Of a DNA stretch of 64,000 nucleotides, positions 42,830 through 53,155 are shown piece after piece. The notes beneath the pieces were generated by a model. It had not been told where the DNA came from. It saw only the letters and a list, made by a program, of their open reading frames with translations, and did not search any database. The DNA is from a bacterium (GTDB taxonomy: Bacteria > Myxococcota > UBA727 > JAUIJE01): positions 62,001-126,000 of the forward strand of contig JAUIJE010000009.1 in assembly GCA_030431455.1 (NCBI GenBank), in the 5' to 3' direction. The translations under genes were made by a program, and so were the position numbers. Each line of letters opens with the position of its first letter. Positions within the stretch are counted from its first letter, which is position 1.

Positions 42830-42862
42830 CCCGGCCTGGCTCGGCGGGGCGGGACCATATCC

Positions 42863-44851
42863 CTATTCATTGTCGGTGGGCGGAAACCATGTATAGCGGG
42901 CGGGGGCGGCGGGGACGGGCCGGCTCTCGTCCAAGGCCATTTGTACGGTGCCGGTGGACAGCCCGCGGTAGACCGCTTCGCTGGCGAGGATCTTCTTGGC
43001 GTAGTTGCGCGTCTCCCGAAACGGGATGTTCTCGATGAACGTCACCGGGTCTTGGCCCCGGTGTTTGTCCATCCACTGGGCGACGTTCTGCGGGGCGCCG
43101 TTGTAGCAGGCCGCGGCCAGCCACAAGGTGCCGAACTCCTTTTGGCTCCGGGCCAAAAACGCGATCCCCAGGTCGATGACCCGGGCCTTGTCTTGCACGT
43201 CGAGGAACGCGGGGGGCTCTTGGCCCAGGGCCTTGGCCATGCCCCGGGCCGAATACGGCATCAGCTGCATCAGGCCCACCGCCCCGGCCACGCTCACCGC
43301 GTCCTCGAGGAAGCCGGACTCGGTGCGCATGATCGCGTAGGCCAACGACGGGGCGAGCCCGTGCCGGGCCGCCGCGGGACGCACAATGTCTCTGTGCGGC
43401 TCGGCGTAGGACGCCCGCCACCCGATTGTGCCCCGCACATGGTGGCCCTTGACCCGGGGGTGCGGCAGCTGGCGGGGGCCGTTGCGGTATCCATAAAAGA
43501 AGTCGCCCACCGATTGGGCCCGGGCCACGTCGCGCAGCCGGCCCCGGGCCCGGTCCCGGGCGTGGGCCCGCGCCGCCTCGGCGAACCCCGCCTCGAACAG
43601 CGCGCGGGCCTCGACGGTGGCGGCGTCCTTTCCCCGCCGGGCGGTGGTGTCGGGGGCCGCGACCTTCGGCATCACCAAGGGGGGCAAGCCCCGCCGTCGC
43701 CGGGCCAGCAGGCCGTAGTACCCGAGCGGGTTTTGGCGGAGGATTTGGTCCCAGGCCCGCCGCGCGGCCTGGTCGTCCCCGGCCCGGGCCGCGGCCACCC
43801 CCGACCAGTAGCGGTGCTTGTGGACCTCGGCGTCGCTCGGGTATTTCGTGAGCAGCCGGTCGAGGAGCAACCGCGCCTCGGGCTTTTGCTGCTGCAGGGC
43901 CATCCACGCGCGGTACCACAGGGCGGCGGCTTCCCGGCTGTGGCCCTCGAGCACCGTCGCGCAGGCGGCGAGCCTGGCGTCGGCCCGGGCGAAGTCGTGG
44001 GCTTCGTAAGCCAAAAAGCCCGAGAGAAAACACACGTCCCCTTTGGCCTCGGGGTCGTCGAGGGGGTCGACGAGGGCTTCGTAGAGCCGGGACGCCTCCT
44101 CGGCGCGGCCGGCTTTGCCCACCGCCCAGGCGTGGGCCTTTTTGAGCGCGAGGCCGGCCCCGGGGCGCTCGGCCAATGGGGCTGCGTACCGGGCGGCCTC
44201 TTGTTCTTTGCCGTTGCGCACCAGGGCGGTGATGGTGGCGATCTCCAACGGTTCGTCGAGGCCTAGTTCGGGGCGGGGGGCGGCACGCGCCTCGGACAGG
44301 GCGCGCTCCATGCGGGAGGCGACGATGAGATTCTGGATGCGTTGCGCGCGCTGGACCGGTGACAGGATCGTGGGGCCCGGTGCGCGTTCCACCGTTCGTC
44401 CCGCCGGGCTCGACACGTGGTCGACGAGAAGGCGGGCGGCCACGCCGCGCGCGGCGGGGGCGTCGCCGGCAGAGGCGTGGGCGGTGTAGAGGTCGAGCAG
44501 GGCCGCGGCCCGCTCGTCGCCGTGGGCGAGCTCGACCCGCGCCTTGGCGGTGGCCGCGGTGGCGGCCCAGTCGTTGCGCGCGACGTGCAGGCGGGTGCGG
44601 GCGGTGAGCAGGTCGAGGTCGAACCGGGTGCGTTCGCGTTTTTGCAGGTCGGCGTCGATGCGGGCGGCCTCGGCGCGGTCGAGCAGCGCCTGGGCCTCGT
44701 CGAGCTTGTGTTCGCTCAACGCGTTTTGGGCCTCACGCAGGGTGAGCCAGGGCTGCAAAAACGCGGGGGCGCCGGGGGAGGCCGCGCCCACCACCGGGGC
44801 GGCGAGGACCAGGACCGCGGCGGCCCACCAGCGCCGGGCGAGGCGCGCCAT
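42863..44851 (-). CDS. Soluble lytic transglycosylase (Slt-like)
   Basis: 662-residue exported lytic transglycosylase that cleaves peptidoglycan glycan strands. A signal peptide (RRWWAAAVLVLAAPVVGAAS) is followed by a long helical superhelix of TPR-like hairpins (about 25-470), as in Slt70. The C-terminal SLT domain has catalytic Glu in AYAIMRTESGFLEDAVSVAG, then AVGLMQLMPYSARGMAKALG, AACYNGAPQNVAQWMD and FIENIPFRETRNYAKKIL. ATG 44851 begins the signal peptide; longer frames upstream lie inside the response-regulator gene. The start overlaps that gene's stop by one base, making it the last gene of an FHA-kinase-regulator operon. Confidence 0.93.
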   Translation of the reverse strand: MARLARRWWAAAVLVLAAPVVGAASPGAPAFLQPWLTLREAQNALSEHKLDEAQALLDRAEAARIDADLQKRERTRFDLDLLTARTRLHVARNDWAATAATAKARVELAHGDERAAALLDLYTAHASAGDAPAARGVAARLLVDHVSSPAGRTVERAPGPTILSPVQRAQRIQNLIVASRMERALSEARAAPRPELGLDEPLEIATITALVRNGKEQEAARYAAPLAERPGAGLALKKAHAWAVGKAGRAEEASRLYEALVDPLDDPEAKGDVCFLSGFLAYEAHDFARADARLAACATVLEGHSREAAALWYRAWMALQQQKPEARLLLDRLLTKYPSDAEVHKHRYWSGVAAARAGDDQAARRAWDQILRQNPLGYYGLLARRRRGLPPLVMPKVAAPDTTARRGKDAATVEARALFEAGFAEAARAHARDRARGRLRDVARAQSVGDFFYGYRNGPRQLPHPRVKGHHVRGTIGWRASYAEPHRDIVRPAAARHGLAPSLAYAIMRTESGFLEDAVSVAGAVGLMQLMPYSARGMAKALGQEPPAFLDVQDKARVIDLGIAFLARSQKEFGTLWLAAACYNGAPQNVAQWMDKHRGQDPVTFIENIPFRETRNYAKKILASEAVYRGLSTGTVQMALDESRPVPAAPARYTWFPPTDNE

Positions 44852-45543
44852 CAAATGTCGATGATGCCCTGGCGGATGCCCTCGGTCACGGCTTCGACCC
44901 GGTTGGTTACGTCGAGCTTTTGGTAGATGTGCTCGAGGTGGGTCCGGATCGTGGCCTTGGACAATCCAAGCACATTGGCGGCCTCGTTGTTGGACAGGCC
45001 CTTGGCGATGATCTGCAAACACTCGAGCTCGCGCTCGGTGAGTTGTCGACGACCGGACTGGGCCCCGGCGTCGCCCTTCTGCAGGCGGTTCTGGGGGGCG
45101 GGCCCGGTCTCCGGCATGCGGAAGTGGCGCAACAAGGCCCGGGCCAGGCTGGGCTGAATCACGCTGCCGCCTTGGCGCACCTCTTTGATCGAGTCGACGA
45201 TCTTCGAGGCCTCGGCCCCCTTGAGCAGGTACCCCGAGGCCCCGGCCTTGACCGCCTCGAGGACTTTGTCTTCCTCGTCGAAGATGGTGAAGATCAGGAT
45301 CTCGATCGCGGGCCACTTTTCCTTCACCTGCCGGGTGACGTCGATGCCGCTCATCTGCGGGAGCCCGAGGTCACAGAGCAACACGTCGGGCATCTTGTCC
45401 ATTCCCGACAGCTCTTCCATCGCCTCTTCCCCGGACAGGGCGGTGCCGATGATTTCGATGTCGTCGAACGACTCGAGCAGCTTGAGCTGGTTCTTGAGGA
45501 TCTTGGGTTGGTCCTCGACCACAAACAAACGAATCGCTTCCAT
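44851..45543 (-). CDS. NarL/LuxR-type response regulator
   Basis: 230-residue two-component regulator. The receiver domain (about 5-120) has the acidic pair in FVVEDQPKIL, the phosphoacceptor Asp in VLLCDLGLPQMSG, a conserved Thr in ILIFTIFDEE and Lys in GYLLKGAEA. A linker leads to a LuxR-type helix-turn-helix (about 165-225; LTERELECLQIIAKGLSNNE, then VLGLSKATIRTHLEHIYQKL). It is very likely the partner of the histidine kinase gene just upstream (48-base gap). ATG 45543 is preceded by GGAG on the minus strand. The regulon is unknown; co-transcription with a lytic transglycosylase suggests a cell-wall or envelope response. Confidence 0.94.
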   Translation of the reverse strand: MEAIRLFVVEDQPKILKNQLKLLESFDDIEIIGTALSGEEAMEELSGMDKMPDVLLCDLGLPQMSGIDVTRQVKEKWPAIEILIFTIFDEEDKVLEAVKAGASGYLLKGAEASKIVDSIKEVRQGGSVIQPSLARALLRHFRMPETGPAPQNRLQKGDAGAQSGRRQLTERELECLQIIAKGLSNNEAANVLGLSKATIRTHLEHIYQKLDVTNRVEAVTEGIRQGIIDI

Positions 45544-45591
45544 GCACAACTCCGCCAGAGACGGGGGCAGCGTACCCCATTTGGGGCCCGA

Positions 45592-46812
45592 TCACATGGG
45601 CTGTTGGGCGGACGAGGCACCGCCCCCGGGGGTGATGAACAGCCGCACCTCGGTGCCCTCGCCGGGCGCGGATTCGATCTCCACCCGGCCCCGGATTTTT
45701 CGCGCGCGTTCGCGCATGTTCTGCAGCCCGTAGTGGTGCCGGGGGGTCTTTTGGGGGTCAAACCCCTTGCCGTCATCCCGGATGCGGAGCGTGACCTCCT
45801 CGTCGGAGAACTTCACCTCCACCACCACGCTCTGGGCCGCCGCGTGTTTGGCGATGTTGGTCAGGCACTCCTGCAAGATGCGGAACACCGTGAGCTGTTG
45901 CTCGTCGGTGAGCGCGGGGACCTCGCCGTCGACGGTGAGCTCGGCCGGGAGCCGGTTGCGGGTGGTGAAGTTGGTGCACGCATTCTCAAGCTGCGGAATC
46001 AGCTCGAACTCGTCGCGCATCATCGTCAACGCCCGGCGCACCTCGTCGATGGCTTCCTCCGCGGCGGACTTGAGCTCGGTGATTTCGCTGAGCAGCTCGG
46101 GCTTGTCCTTGGCCAGGGTCTGCAGGTACTCCGACTGGATGATGAGCCCGGACAAGGCCGCCCCGGTGCCGTCGTGGATGTCGCGGGCCAAGCGGTTGCG
46201 CTCCTCGACCACCGCGAGTTTTTTGAGCTCCGCCTCGAGCTCGAGGATCTCCCGCGCGTCCTTCTCTTCCCGGCCGGTGAGGTAGACGATCACGTACACC
46301 GCCACGCCGTTGAGCACCGCGTGCAGGCTGACCAACAGCACCGACAACAGCAGCGGGGTCTTGCCCGCTTCCCCCGACGCGGTGGCGGTGACCAACGGCA
46401 ACATCAAAAACGGGGGCACGATCGCCACCGGGCTCGGGAACAACAACGCGAAGAAAATCGTGAGCAGCACCAGGCCGGCCATAAACGGACTGTTGAGCCC
46501 GCCGCTGACCGAGACCAGGCTGAGCAACACCACGAGGTCGACGATGAGGCTCAAGAACATCGCCCACCGCCCGTGCCGCGGGTGCGGGGCGACGACGCGG
46601 GAGGCCACCGCAGACACAAAAAACAGCGCGTAGACCGGGACCCCCCGGCTCAGGTCGGAGGCGAACAACGCCCGCCAGGTCGGGACCAGGAGCAGCGCGG
46701 CCCCGAGGCACAGGCAGGCCACCCGCGCGTAGAACACCGCGTTGGCCCGGGTCAAAAACCGCTCGCGCAAGCGCAAGGCTTCGCGACTGGAGATTTGCAC
46801 CGGGGCCGTCAC
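45592..46812 (-). CDS. NarL-family membrane sensor histidine kinase
   Basis: 406-residue DesK/NarX-type kinase. The N-terminal half holds about six transmembrane helices (ARVACLCLGAALLLVPTW; VYALFFVSAVASRVVA; FLSLIVDLVVLLSLV and others) with no large extracytoplasmic loop, so the signal may be sensed within the membrane. HisKA_3 has the phosphoacceptor in VVEERNRLARDIHDGTGAAL. The HATPase has FRILQECLTNIAKHAAA and RIRDDGKGFDP, then YGLQNMRERARKIRG. GTG 46812 is the start, 6 bases after the upstream FHA gene. Its response regulator follows at once. The C-terminus (FITPGGGASSAQQPM) is unremarkable. Confidence 0.94.
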   Translation of the reverse strand: MTAPVQISSREALRLRERFLTRANAVFYARVACLCLGAALLLVPTWRALFASDLSRGVPVYALFFVSAVASRVVAPHPRHGRWAMFLSLIVDLVVLLSLVSVSGGLNSPFMAGLVLLTIFFALLFPSPVAIVPPFLMLPLVTATASGEAGKTPLLLSVLLVSLHAVLNGVAVYVIVYLTGREEKDAREILELEAELKKLAVVEERNRLARDIHDGTGAALSGLIIQSEYLQTLAKDKPELLSEITELKSAAEEAIDEVRRALTMMRDEFELIPQLENACTNFTTRNRLPAELTVDGEVPALTDEQQLTVFRILQECLTNIAKHAAAQSVVVEVKFSDEEVTLRIRDDGKGFDPQKTPRHHYGLQNMRERARKIRGRVEIESAPGEGTEVRLFITPGGGASSAQQPM

Positions 46813-46818
46813 CGGCGC

Positions 46819-47946
<1,128 letters not shown>

Positions 47947-48053
47947 ATCGGCCTCCCACGCCCAAGTCAGAGTGAGGGGATGGATACCACAGATTCGTGG
48001 GGAACAAGCCCGCGGGGCCTTTACCGCCAAAAAAACAGAGCTACGACCAGAGC

Positions 48054-48854
48054 ATGACCGACGCGCCAGACCCGTCCCGCTTCGTGCGCCAGACCCGCCT
48101 GGCCGCCTTCGGCCCGGCGTCGCAAGCGCGGCTGGGCGCGGCGCGTGTGTTGGTGGTCGGGGCCGGCGGGCTCGGGGCGCCGGTCGTCCAGTACCTCGCC
48201 GCGGCCGGGGTCGGTCACCTCACCATCGTGGACGACGACGCGGTCGAGCGGTCCAACCTCAACCGCCAGGTGCTGTTCGGTGATGCCGACGTGGGCGCCA
48301 AAAAAGCGGAGGTCGCCGCGGCCCGGGCCCGCGCGATCGGGGGGTGTGCCACGGTGCGCGCCGCGGTCGTGCGGCTCACGCCCCTCAACGGCGCCGACCT
48401 CTTGGCCGGTCAGGACCTCGTGGTCGACTGCACCGACGGGCTGCCGTCCAAGTACCTGCTCAACGATCTCTGCGTGCACCAGGGCGTGCCGTTGGTGCAC
48501 GGCGCGGTCACCGCGTTCGACGGCCGGGTGATGGTCATCGCGCCGTCGGGGCGGCCGTGTCTGCGCTGCGCGTTTCCCGCGTTGCCCCCGGCGGGCACGG
48601 TGCCGACGTGCCAACAGACCGGCGTGCTCGGGGCCAGCGTGGGGGTGGTGGGCAGCGTGATGGCGCAGCACGCGGTGATGTGGTTTTCCGAGCGCGCCCC
48701 CCGCACCGGGGTCCTGAGCAGCATCGACCTCGCCGCGTGGCGCATCCACCACATGTCACTGCCCCCAGACCCGGACTGCCCCGCGTGCGGCACCGCGCCC
48801 CGCGTCGACGGCACCGATCCCGAAGACTACCGGCCCCCCCGCGGGGGCGCGTGA
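48054..48854 (+). CDS. ThiF/MoeB-family adenylyltransferase (E1-like)
   Basis: 266-residue E1-like enzyme that adenylates the C-terminus of a ubiquitin-like sulfur carrier (ThiS, MoaD or similar). Motifs: RFVRQTRLAAFGPASQ, the nucleotide loop VLVVGAGGLGAPVVQYLAAA, TIVDDDAVERSNLNRQVLF, the Asp-containing DLVVDCTDGLPSKYLLND, the candidate thiol in VPTCQQTGVLG, and paired zinc Cys (CLRCAF and CPAC). The rhodanese domain of larger MoeB relatives is missing. ATG 48054 is the first methionine of the conserved region. The downstream JAMM peptidase gene overlaps its stop by 4 bases. No ubiquitin-like carrier gene is adjacent, so the substrate is uncertain. Confidence 0.9.
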   Translation: MTDAPDPSRFVRQTRLAAFGPASQARLGAARVLVVGAGGLGAPVVQYLAAAGVGHLTIVDDDAVERSNLNRQVLFGDADVGAKKAEVAAARARAIGGCATVRAAVVRLTPLNGADLLAGQDLVVDCTDGLPSKYLLNDLCVHQGVPLVHGAVTAFDGRVMVIAPSGRPCLRCAFPALPPAGTVPTCQQTGVLGASVGVVGSVMAQHAVMWFSERAPRTGVLSSIDLAAWRIHHMSLPPDPDCPACGTAPRVDGTDPEDYRPPRGGA

Positions 48855-49285
48855 GCCTGACCCTGCCACAGCTTCGGGCCGCGGTGCGCGCGCACCTCGA
48901 GGAGGCCTACCCCGGCGAAGGGGTGGGGGCGGTGTGGCGCGGGCCTCTGGGGGTGCGGTACACGCCGCTGGCCAATGTGGCCAAAGCGCCCCGGCGGGGC
49001 TTTGCCGTCGACGTGGGCGCGTGGGTCGCGGCCCAGAAGGCGGCGGCGCGGGCGGGGGAGCGCCTGGTGGCGTTGGTGCATTCACATCCCGACGGGGAGG
49101 CGGCGCTGTCCGCCGAGGACGTGGCCGGGTTCGTGGTCGACGGAGAAGAGACCTATCCCGGGGTGTTTCTCCTCGTGGCCGCGATCGAAAAAGGCGCGTG
49201 GCGTGCATTGTCAGCGTATGCATATGAGCGAGATCGCAAGGAATTTCGGCGGTTCAAGGGCGGCTTGGCTGTGATATTCATGTGA
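48851..49285 (+). CDS. JAMM (JAB1/MPN) zinc isopeptidase-like protein
   Basis: 144-residue single JAMM domain, relative of Mec+/Mov34-type peptidases that trim the C-terminus of ubiquitin-like sulfur carriers. The metal motif is complete: HSHPDGEAALSAED (HxHP...SxxD), with a likely upstream Glu in EAYPGE. The lead-in YTPLANVAKAPRRGFAVD matches the family. The GTG at 48851 overlaps the E1-like gene's stop by 4 bases (GTGA), so the two proteins are made together. E1 plus JAMM pairs serve cysteine, thiamine or molybdopterin sulfur carriers, or defence-type ubiquitin-like conjugation. Without a carrier gene I cannot choose. Confidence 0.86.
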   Translation: MSLTLPQLRAAVRAHLEEAYPGEGVGAVWRGPLGVRYTPLANVAKAPRRGFAVDVGAWVAAQKAAARAGERLVALVHSHPDGEAALSAEDVAGFVVDGEETYPGVFLLVAAIEKGAWRALSAYAYERDRKEFRRFKGGLAVIFM

Positions 49286-49331
49286 GGTGCGCGACGTCGT
49301 GACCCCTGGCGGCGGGTGCACCGGGAGAATC

Positions 49332-51908
49332 ATGCGCCGCATTGCCCTATTGATGGTCGGCCTGTCTCTGGTCGTCGGGTGCACCGACACCGGATGCGAC
49401 GAGGTCCTGACCCCGCTCGAAGAGCCGATCCCCAACTACAAGTTTTTCGCCGACGGTGCGGTGGCCCGCGTGTCCCCGGCCGGGGTCAACTTCCTCGAGG
49501 ACAACCTCGCCGAGATCGTGGGCGATTTGGCCGCGTTTGATTGCGGCGATCTCAACTGCCCCGCCAGCTGGGCCACGTGCGACGCGGACAACCAGTGCAA
49601 ATCCAAGTTCGCGGGGTACTCGTTCATCGGGGCGCGCATCCCGCCCGCCACCGAGGACATCGGCGGCCTGGGCGGCGTGTTCATCGACAAGTTCCACGTG
49701 TGCCGGCCCAGCGAGGCGGGCTTCAATGACTGCAGCGTCTACGTCGAGGTCGGCGAGATCAACATCGACCCCGGCGCGGGCAACGGCGCGGTGGGCCTGA
49801 CCGCCGACGTGTTGGTGTGGTCGAGCCCGATCAAGACCAAGATCGAATACCTCGTGGGCAGCCAAGACTGCAGCATCTTGCTGCGCCAAGCGGACAACTC
49901 CACCCTCGCGGTGGAAAAGACCTTGAGCACGACCCTGTCGTTCTCCACCGATCCCAACACCGGCCGTCTCGCGGTGGAGGTGGCCAACCCCGACGTCGCC
50001 ATCACCGAGGACGACGTTGTGTTGTGCAGCCCCTTCGACGGCATCCTCAAGGGGTTGGTGTTCGGCTTTGTCGAAGACTCGATCAACGAGCAGATCCAGA
50101 GCTTCACCACCACCGCGATCGAAGGCTTCCTGGGGCAAGCCTGCACCACCAGCACCCAATGTGACGACATCGACGAGGGCGCCACCTGCAACAGCGACGA
50201 CCTCTGCGAGTTCCCGGACGGCAAGCTCATGCCCCGGCTGCTCGGCTTTGAAGGCGCCCTCAACCTCAACGCGCTGCTCGGCGGCTTCGCGGGCGACGCC
50301 AGCGCGGTGGACTTTTCGATCCAGGCCGACGACGCGGCCGGGTCCGGCTCCGCGATCACGGTGGCGCTCAAGGGCGCGGTCGACGGCGAAAGCTCGACCT
50401 GCGTGCCGTCCGCCACCGTGCCCAACCCCACCATTCCCGACTTCTTCCCCGCCGTCATCGGCGACCACATCGCCCTCGCGGCCTCGGACAAGCTGCTCAA
50501 CCGCCTGATGTACGAGGTCTACCGCAGCGGCGCCTTGTGCCAGAGCTTGTCCGGCGAGAGCATTCCCCAATTGCAAAGCGGGGTGCTCTCCAGCCTGCTC
50601 ATCCCCTCGCTCAAGGACATCACCAAAGGCAGCGTGCCCCTGACCATCGACCTGCGCCCCACGTCGCTGCCCACCTTCGAAATCGGCAAGAACGTCATCG
50701 GGCCCGATCCCAACAACCCCGACCAAGACGTCCTGCTCGAGCCGCTGCTCAACCTGGTGATGAACGACCTCGACCTCGACGTGTACGCCGAGGTCGAATC
50801 CGCCCTGGTGCGGGTGCTGACCCTGCGCGTCGACCTCATCGTCGACCTGTCCCTCGCCCTCGGCGCGTCCGGGGAGTTGGTCCTGGTGGCCGGCGACGCC
50901 GCCAACTGGGTGAACAACGCCGAGGTCATCAACTCCCAGCTGCTCGCCGAGGACCCGGCCACGGTGGCGGAGTCGATCCCCACCCTGCTCGGCATCGCCT
51001 TGCCGTTCCTCACCGATTCCCTCGACCAGCAGTTCGCCATTCCCTCGTTCGCGGGCTTCAACGTCAGCGTCAACGACATCACCGGCAGCCAGAGCATCGG
51101 CACCACCGTGCGCGGCGACACCCGCTATGCCCATTTGGGCATCTACGCCGACCTCGACTACGACAGCTCCCAGGCCGACACCTTGCAGATCGAGACCGTG
51201 GCCACCCTGCGCAATGTGGACGTGCCCACCCCCGAGGCGATCCAGGCCGGAGACAAGGTGCGCGTGACCATCGACGTCGACACCCTCCCGGCCCTCGACG
51301 AGGCCCCGGTGGTGTGGGTGCGCGTCGACGGCGGTCTGTGGCGGCCGCCCGCGTCGCGCCGCACCGTGGTGGTGACCGACCCGCTGCTGCACGCCGAGGG
51401 CACCCACACCATCGAGATCGCCGCCGCCCGCGCCGCCGCCCCCGCCACCCTCGACCGCGACCCGCAGGTCATCGAAGTGGTCGTCGACGCGCGGGATCCC
51501 GTGATCGTCACCGAGACCGACGGCGAGACCCTGTTCGTGACCGTCAGCGACACCCTCACCCCCGCGGCCGCGCTGCGGGTCGAAGCCCGACGTGACGGCG
51601 GGGTCTGGGACGAGCTCCTGGTCGACGACGCCGGGAAGGGCTCGATGCCGTTCGACCCGTCCACCGACCTCGTCGACGTGCGGGTCACCGACGGCGCCGG
51701 CCGCTTCGCCCACACCCGGGTGGGGGGCGTACACGGCGGCCCCGCGGGGCCGGATGGTCTGCAGGTGGTCGAGCCCGGCACGCCCGACGCGGACGCCCCC
51801 ACGGTGAGCGCCGGGTCCTGTTCGCACACCGGGGTGCCCGGCACCGCCCCCTGGGGGGCGCTGGTGTGGGGCGCGATGCTGGTCGTGGCCCGCCGCCGCC
51901 GCCGGTAG
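49332..51908 (+). CDS. Large lipoprotein with MYXO-CTERM-type tail
   Basis: 858-residue predicted surface protein. The N-terminus is a lipoprotein signal (RIALLMVGLSLVVGC, Cys18). The body is mostly beta-rich and of unknown fold, with two Cys-rich inserts (CDADNQCKSKF; CTTSTQCDDIDEGATCNSDD) and long amphipathic stretches that could bind lipid. The last 30 residues (SAGSCSHTGVPGTAPWGA, hydrophobic segment, RRRRR) have the Cys, transmembrane and poly-Arg layout of MYXO-CTERM sorting tails. Having both an N-terminal lipobox and this tail is unusual. ATG 49332 follows GGGAGA; the frame also runs upstream to a GTG at 49287 without signal-like sequence. Function unknown. Confidence 0.83.
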   Translation: MRRIALLMVGLSLVVGCTDTGCDEVLTPLEEPIPNYKFFADGAVARVSPAGVNFLEDNLAEIVGDLAAFDCGDLNCPASWATCDADNQCKSKFAGYSFIGARIPPATEDIGGLGGVFIDKFHVCRPSEAGFNDCSVYVEVGEINIDPGAGNGAVGLTADVLVWSSPIKTKIEYLVGSQDCSILLRQADNSTLAVEKTLSTTLSFSTDPNTGRLAVEVANPDVAITEDDVVLCSPFDGILKGLVFGFVEDSINEQIQSFTTTAIEGFLGQACTTSTQCDDIDEGATCNSDDLCEFPDGKLMPRLLGFEGALNLNALLGGFAGDASAVDFSIQADDAAGSGSAITVALKGAVDGESSTCVPSATVPNPTIPDFFPAVIGDHIALAASDKLLNRLMYEVYRSGALCQSLSGESIPQLQSGVLSSLLIPSLKDITKGSVPLTIDLRPTSLPTFEIGKNVIGPDPNNPDQDVLLEPLLNLVMNDLDLDVYAEVESALVRVLTLRVDLIVDLSLALGASGELVLVAGDAANWVNNAEVINSQLLAEDPATVAESIPTLLGIALPFLTDSLDQQFAIPSFAGFNVSVNDITGSQSIGTTVRGDTRYAHLGIYADLDYDSSQADTLQIETVATLRNVDVPTPEAIQAGDKVRVTIDVDTLPALDEAPVVWVRVDGGLWRPPASRRTVVVTDPLLHAEGTHTIEIAAARAAAPATLDRDPQVIEVVVDARDPVIVTETDGETLFVTVSDTLTPAAALRVEARRDGGVWDELLVDDAGKGSMPFDPSTDLVDVRVTDGAGRFAHTRVGGVHGGPAGPDGLQVVEPGTPDADAPTVSAGSCSHTGVPGTAPWGALVWGAMLVVARRRRR

Positions 51909-51940
51909 GCGCGCTTTTCCGCGTGAAGCGCGCGGGCCGG

Positions 51941-53149
51941 TTACAGCGGCTGGCCGTCCAGTGACATGGCGCCGGCCGCGTCGATGGACAGCTCAATGGT
52001 GCCAAGGCCGAGGCTCCCGTTGTCGGGGGCGTTGGTCAAAAAGTCACACGCCCCGTCGGTGACCATGCCCGCGCCGGTGGCGAGCAGCTCGGTGGAATTG
52101 GCCGCGAGACGCGCCAACACCTGGGGCGCGGGGTGGCAGTAGGCGTTGTCGGTGCCGACGGACAGCACGGTGAGGCGCGGGGACCAGGCGGACACCGCGG
52201 CCGCGTTGCTCGACGTGGCCGAGCCGTGGTGACCGGCGCGGAGCACGTCGACGGCCCCGGTGCGTTCGGCCACGGCGCTCTCGATGTCGACGGTGCCGAG
52301 CCCGCCGCCGGTGAGGTCGCCAAGGATGAGCACGCTGCGGTCGGCAAACGTGGCGCGCACCACCAAGGACACGGCGTTGTCGTCGAGCCCGGCGGGGGCG
52401 GGGGCGGCGCCGGTGCGGCCCCCCACCGCCTCGACCACCAGCGACAGGCGGCCGAGGGCGAGGGTGTCGCCGGGGGCGGGCACGGTGAAGGGATAGGCCC
52501 GCAACGCCCGGAACTCGTCGCACAGCTGGCTTTGGCAGGCCCCGTCGTCGCTGGGGGCGTAGCGCTCGGCGGGCACGATGTCGTCGTCGGTGCCCGCGGT
52601 GCCGTCCGGCCCCTTGAGCAGGCCGACCACGCCCCCGAGGTGGTCGGCGTCGTAGTGGCTGAGAATCACCATCGTCAAGGTGCCGCCCGCGTCCTCGACC
52701 GCGGCGCGCACGACGTCGGTGCGCGATGGTTTGCCCCCGTCGATGAGGGCCCGTTCGCCGTCGGGGGCGAGCAGCAAGGTCGCGTCCCCTTGTCCGATGT
52801 CGAGAAACCGAACGCGCGCCGCGTCGGCGAGCACGGTGAGCGCGTCGGGAAGCTCGGCGACGGTGCCCGCGTTGTCCGCGCTCAGGGTGTAGAGCCCGGC
52901 CGGGGTGGTGGCGGGGGCCTCGACCTCGGCCGCGCCGGTGTCGACCGACAGCGTGCGCAGGGCGACCGACAACCCCGGCGCGACCAAGCTGAAGGTCGTG
53001 TCCTCGGAAAAACCGCTGCCGGTGATCGCGAGGGTCGAGGCCGCGCCCTGGGGGATCACGTCGGGGCTGATCCCGGTCAGCTCGATGCCGCATCCGGTTC
53101 CGAGCAGCACGAACCCCGCGACGGTGGCGCAACGCAGCAAACGACCCAT
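51941..53149 (-). CDS. Lipoprotein with IPT/TIG and ComEC-like metallo-beta-lactamase domains
   Basis: 402 residues. Signal and lipobox (TVAGFVLLGTGC), an IPT/TIG Ig-like domain (about 22-108; ELTGISPDVIPQGAASTLAI), then a metallo-beta-lactamase fold of the ComEC C-terminal type (about 110-390). The motifs are FLDIGQGDATLLLAPDGERA, LIDGGK, ILSHYDADHLGG, LILGDLTGGG and RAGHHGSATSSN. The metal-binding SHYDADH is intact. In ComEC this domain is thought to degrade the non-transported DNA strand, but free secreted forms have unknown substrates. It is divergent (88 bases) from the propeller and helix-hairpin-helix genes. ATG 53149 lies 6 bases after TACGTT with no ribosome binding site. Confidence 0.87.
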   Translation of the reverse strand: MGRLLRCATVAGFVLLGTGCGIELTGISPDVIPQGAASTLAITGSGFSEDTTFSLVAPGLSVALRTLSVDTGAAEVEAPATTPAGLYTLSADNAGTVAELPDALTVLADAARVRFLDIGQGDATLLLAPDGERALIDGGKPSRTDVVRAAVEDAGGTLTMVILSHYDADHLGGVVGLLKGPDGTAGTDDDIVPAERYAPSDDGACQSQLCDEFRALRAYPFTVPAPGDTLALGRLSLVVEAVGGRTGAAPAPAGLDDNAVSLVVRATFADRSVLILGDLTGGGLGTVDIESAVAERTGAVDVLRAGHHGSATSSNAAAVSAWSPRLTVLSVGTDNAYCHPAPQVLARLAANSTELLATGAGMVTDGACDFLTNAPDNGSLGLGTIELSIDAAGAMSLDGQPL

Positions 53150-53155
53150 GGGCAA

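Noticed and set aside
48054-49285. Complete CBASS or Bil-type antiphage operon
   Set aside because: Only the E1-like and JAMM parts are present. No nucleotidyltransferase, E2-like, ubiquitin-like or effector gene is adjacent.
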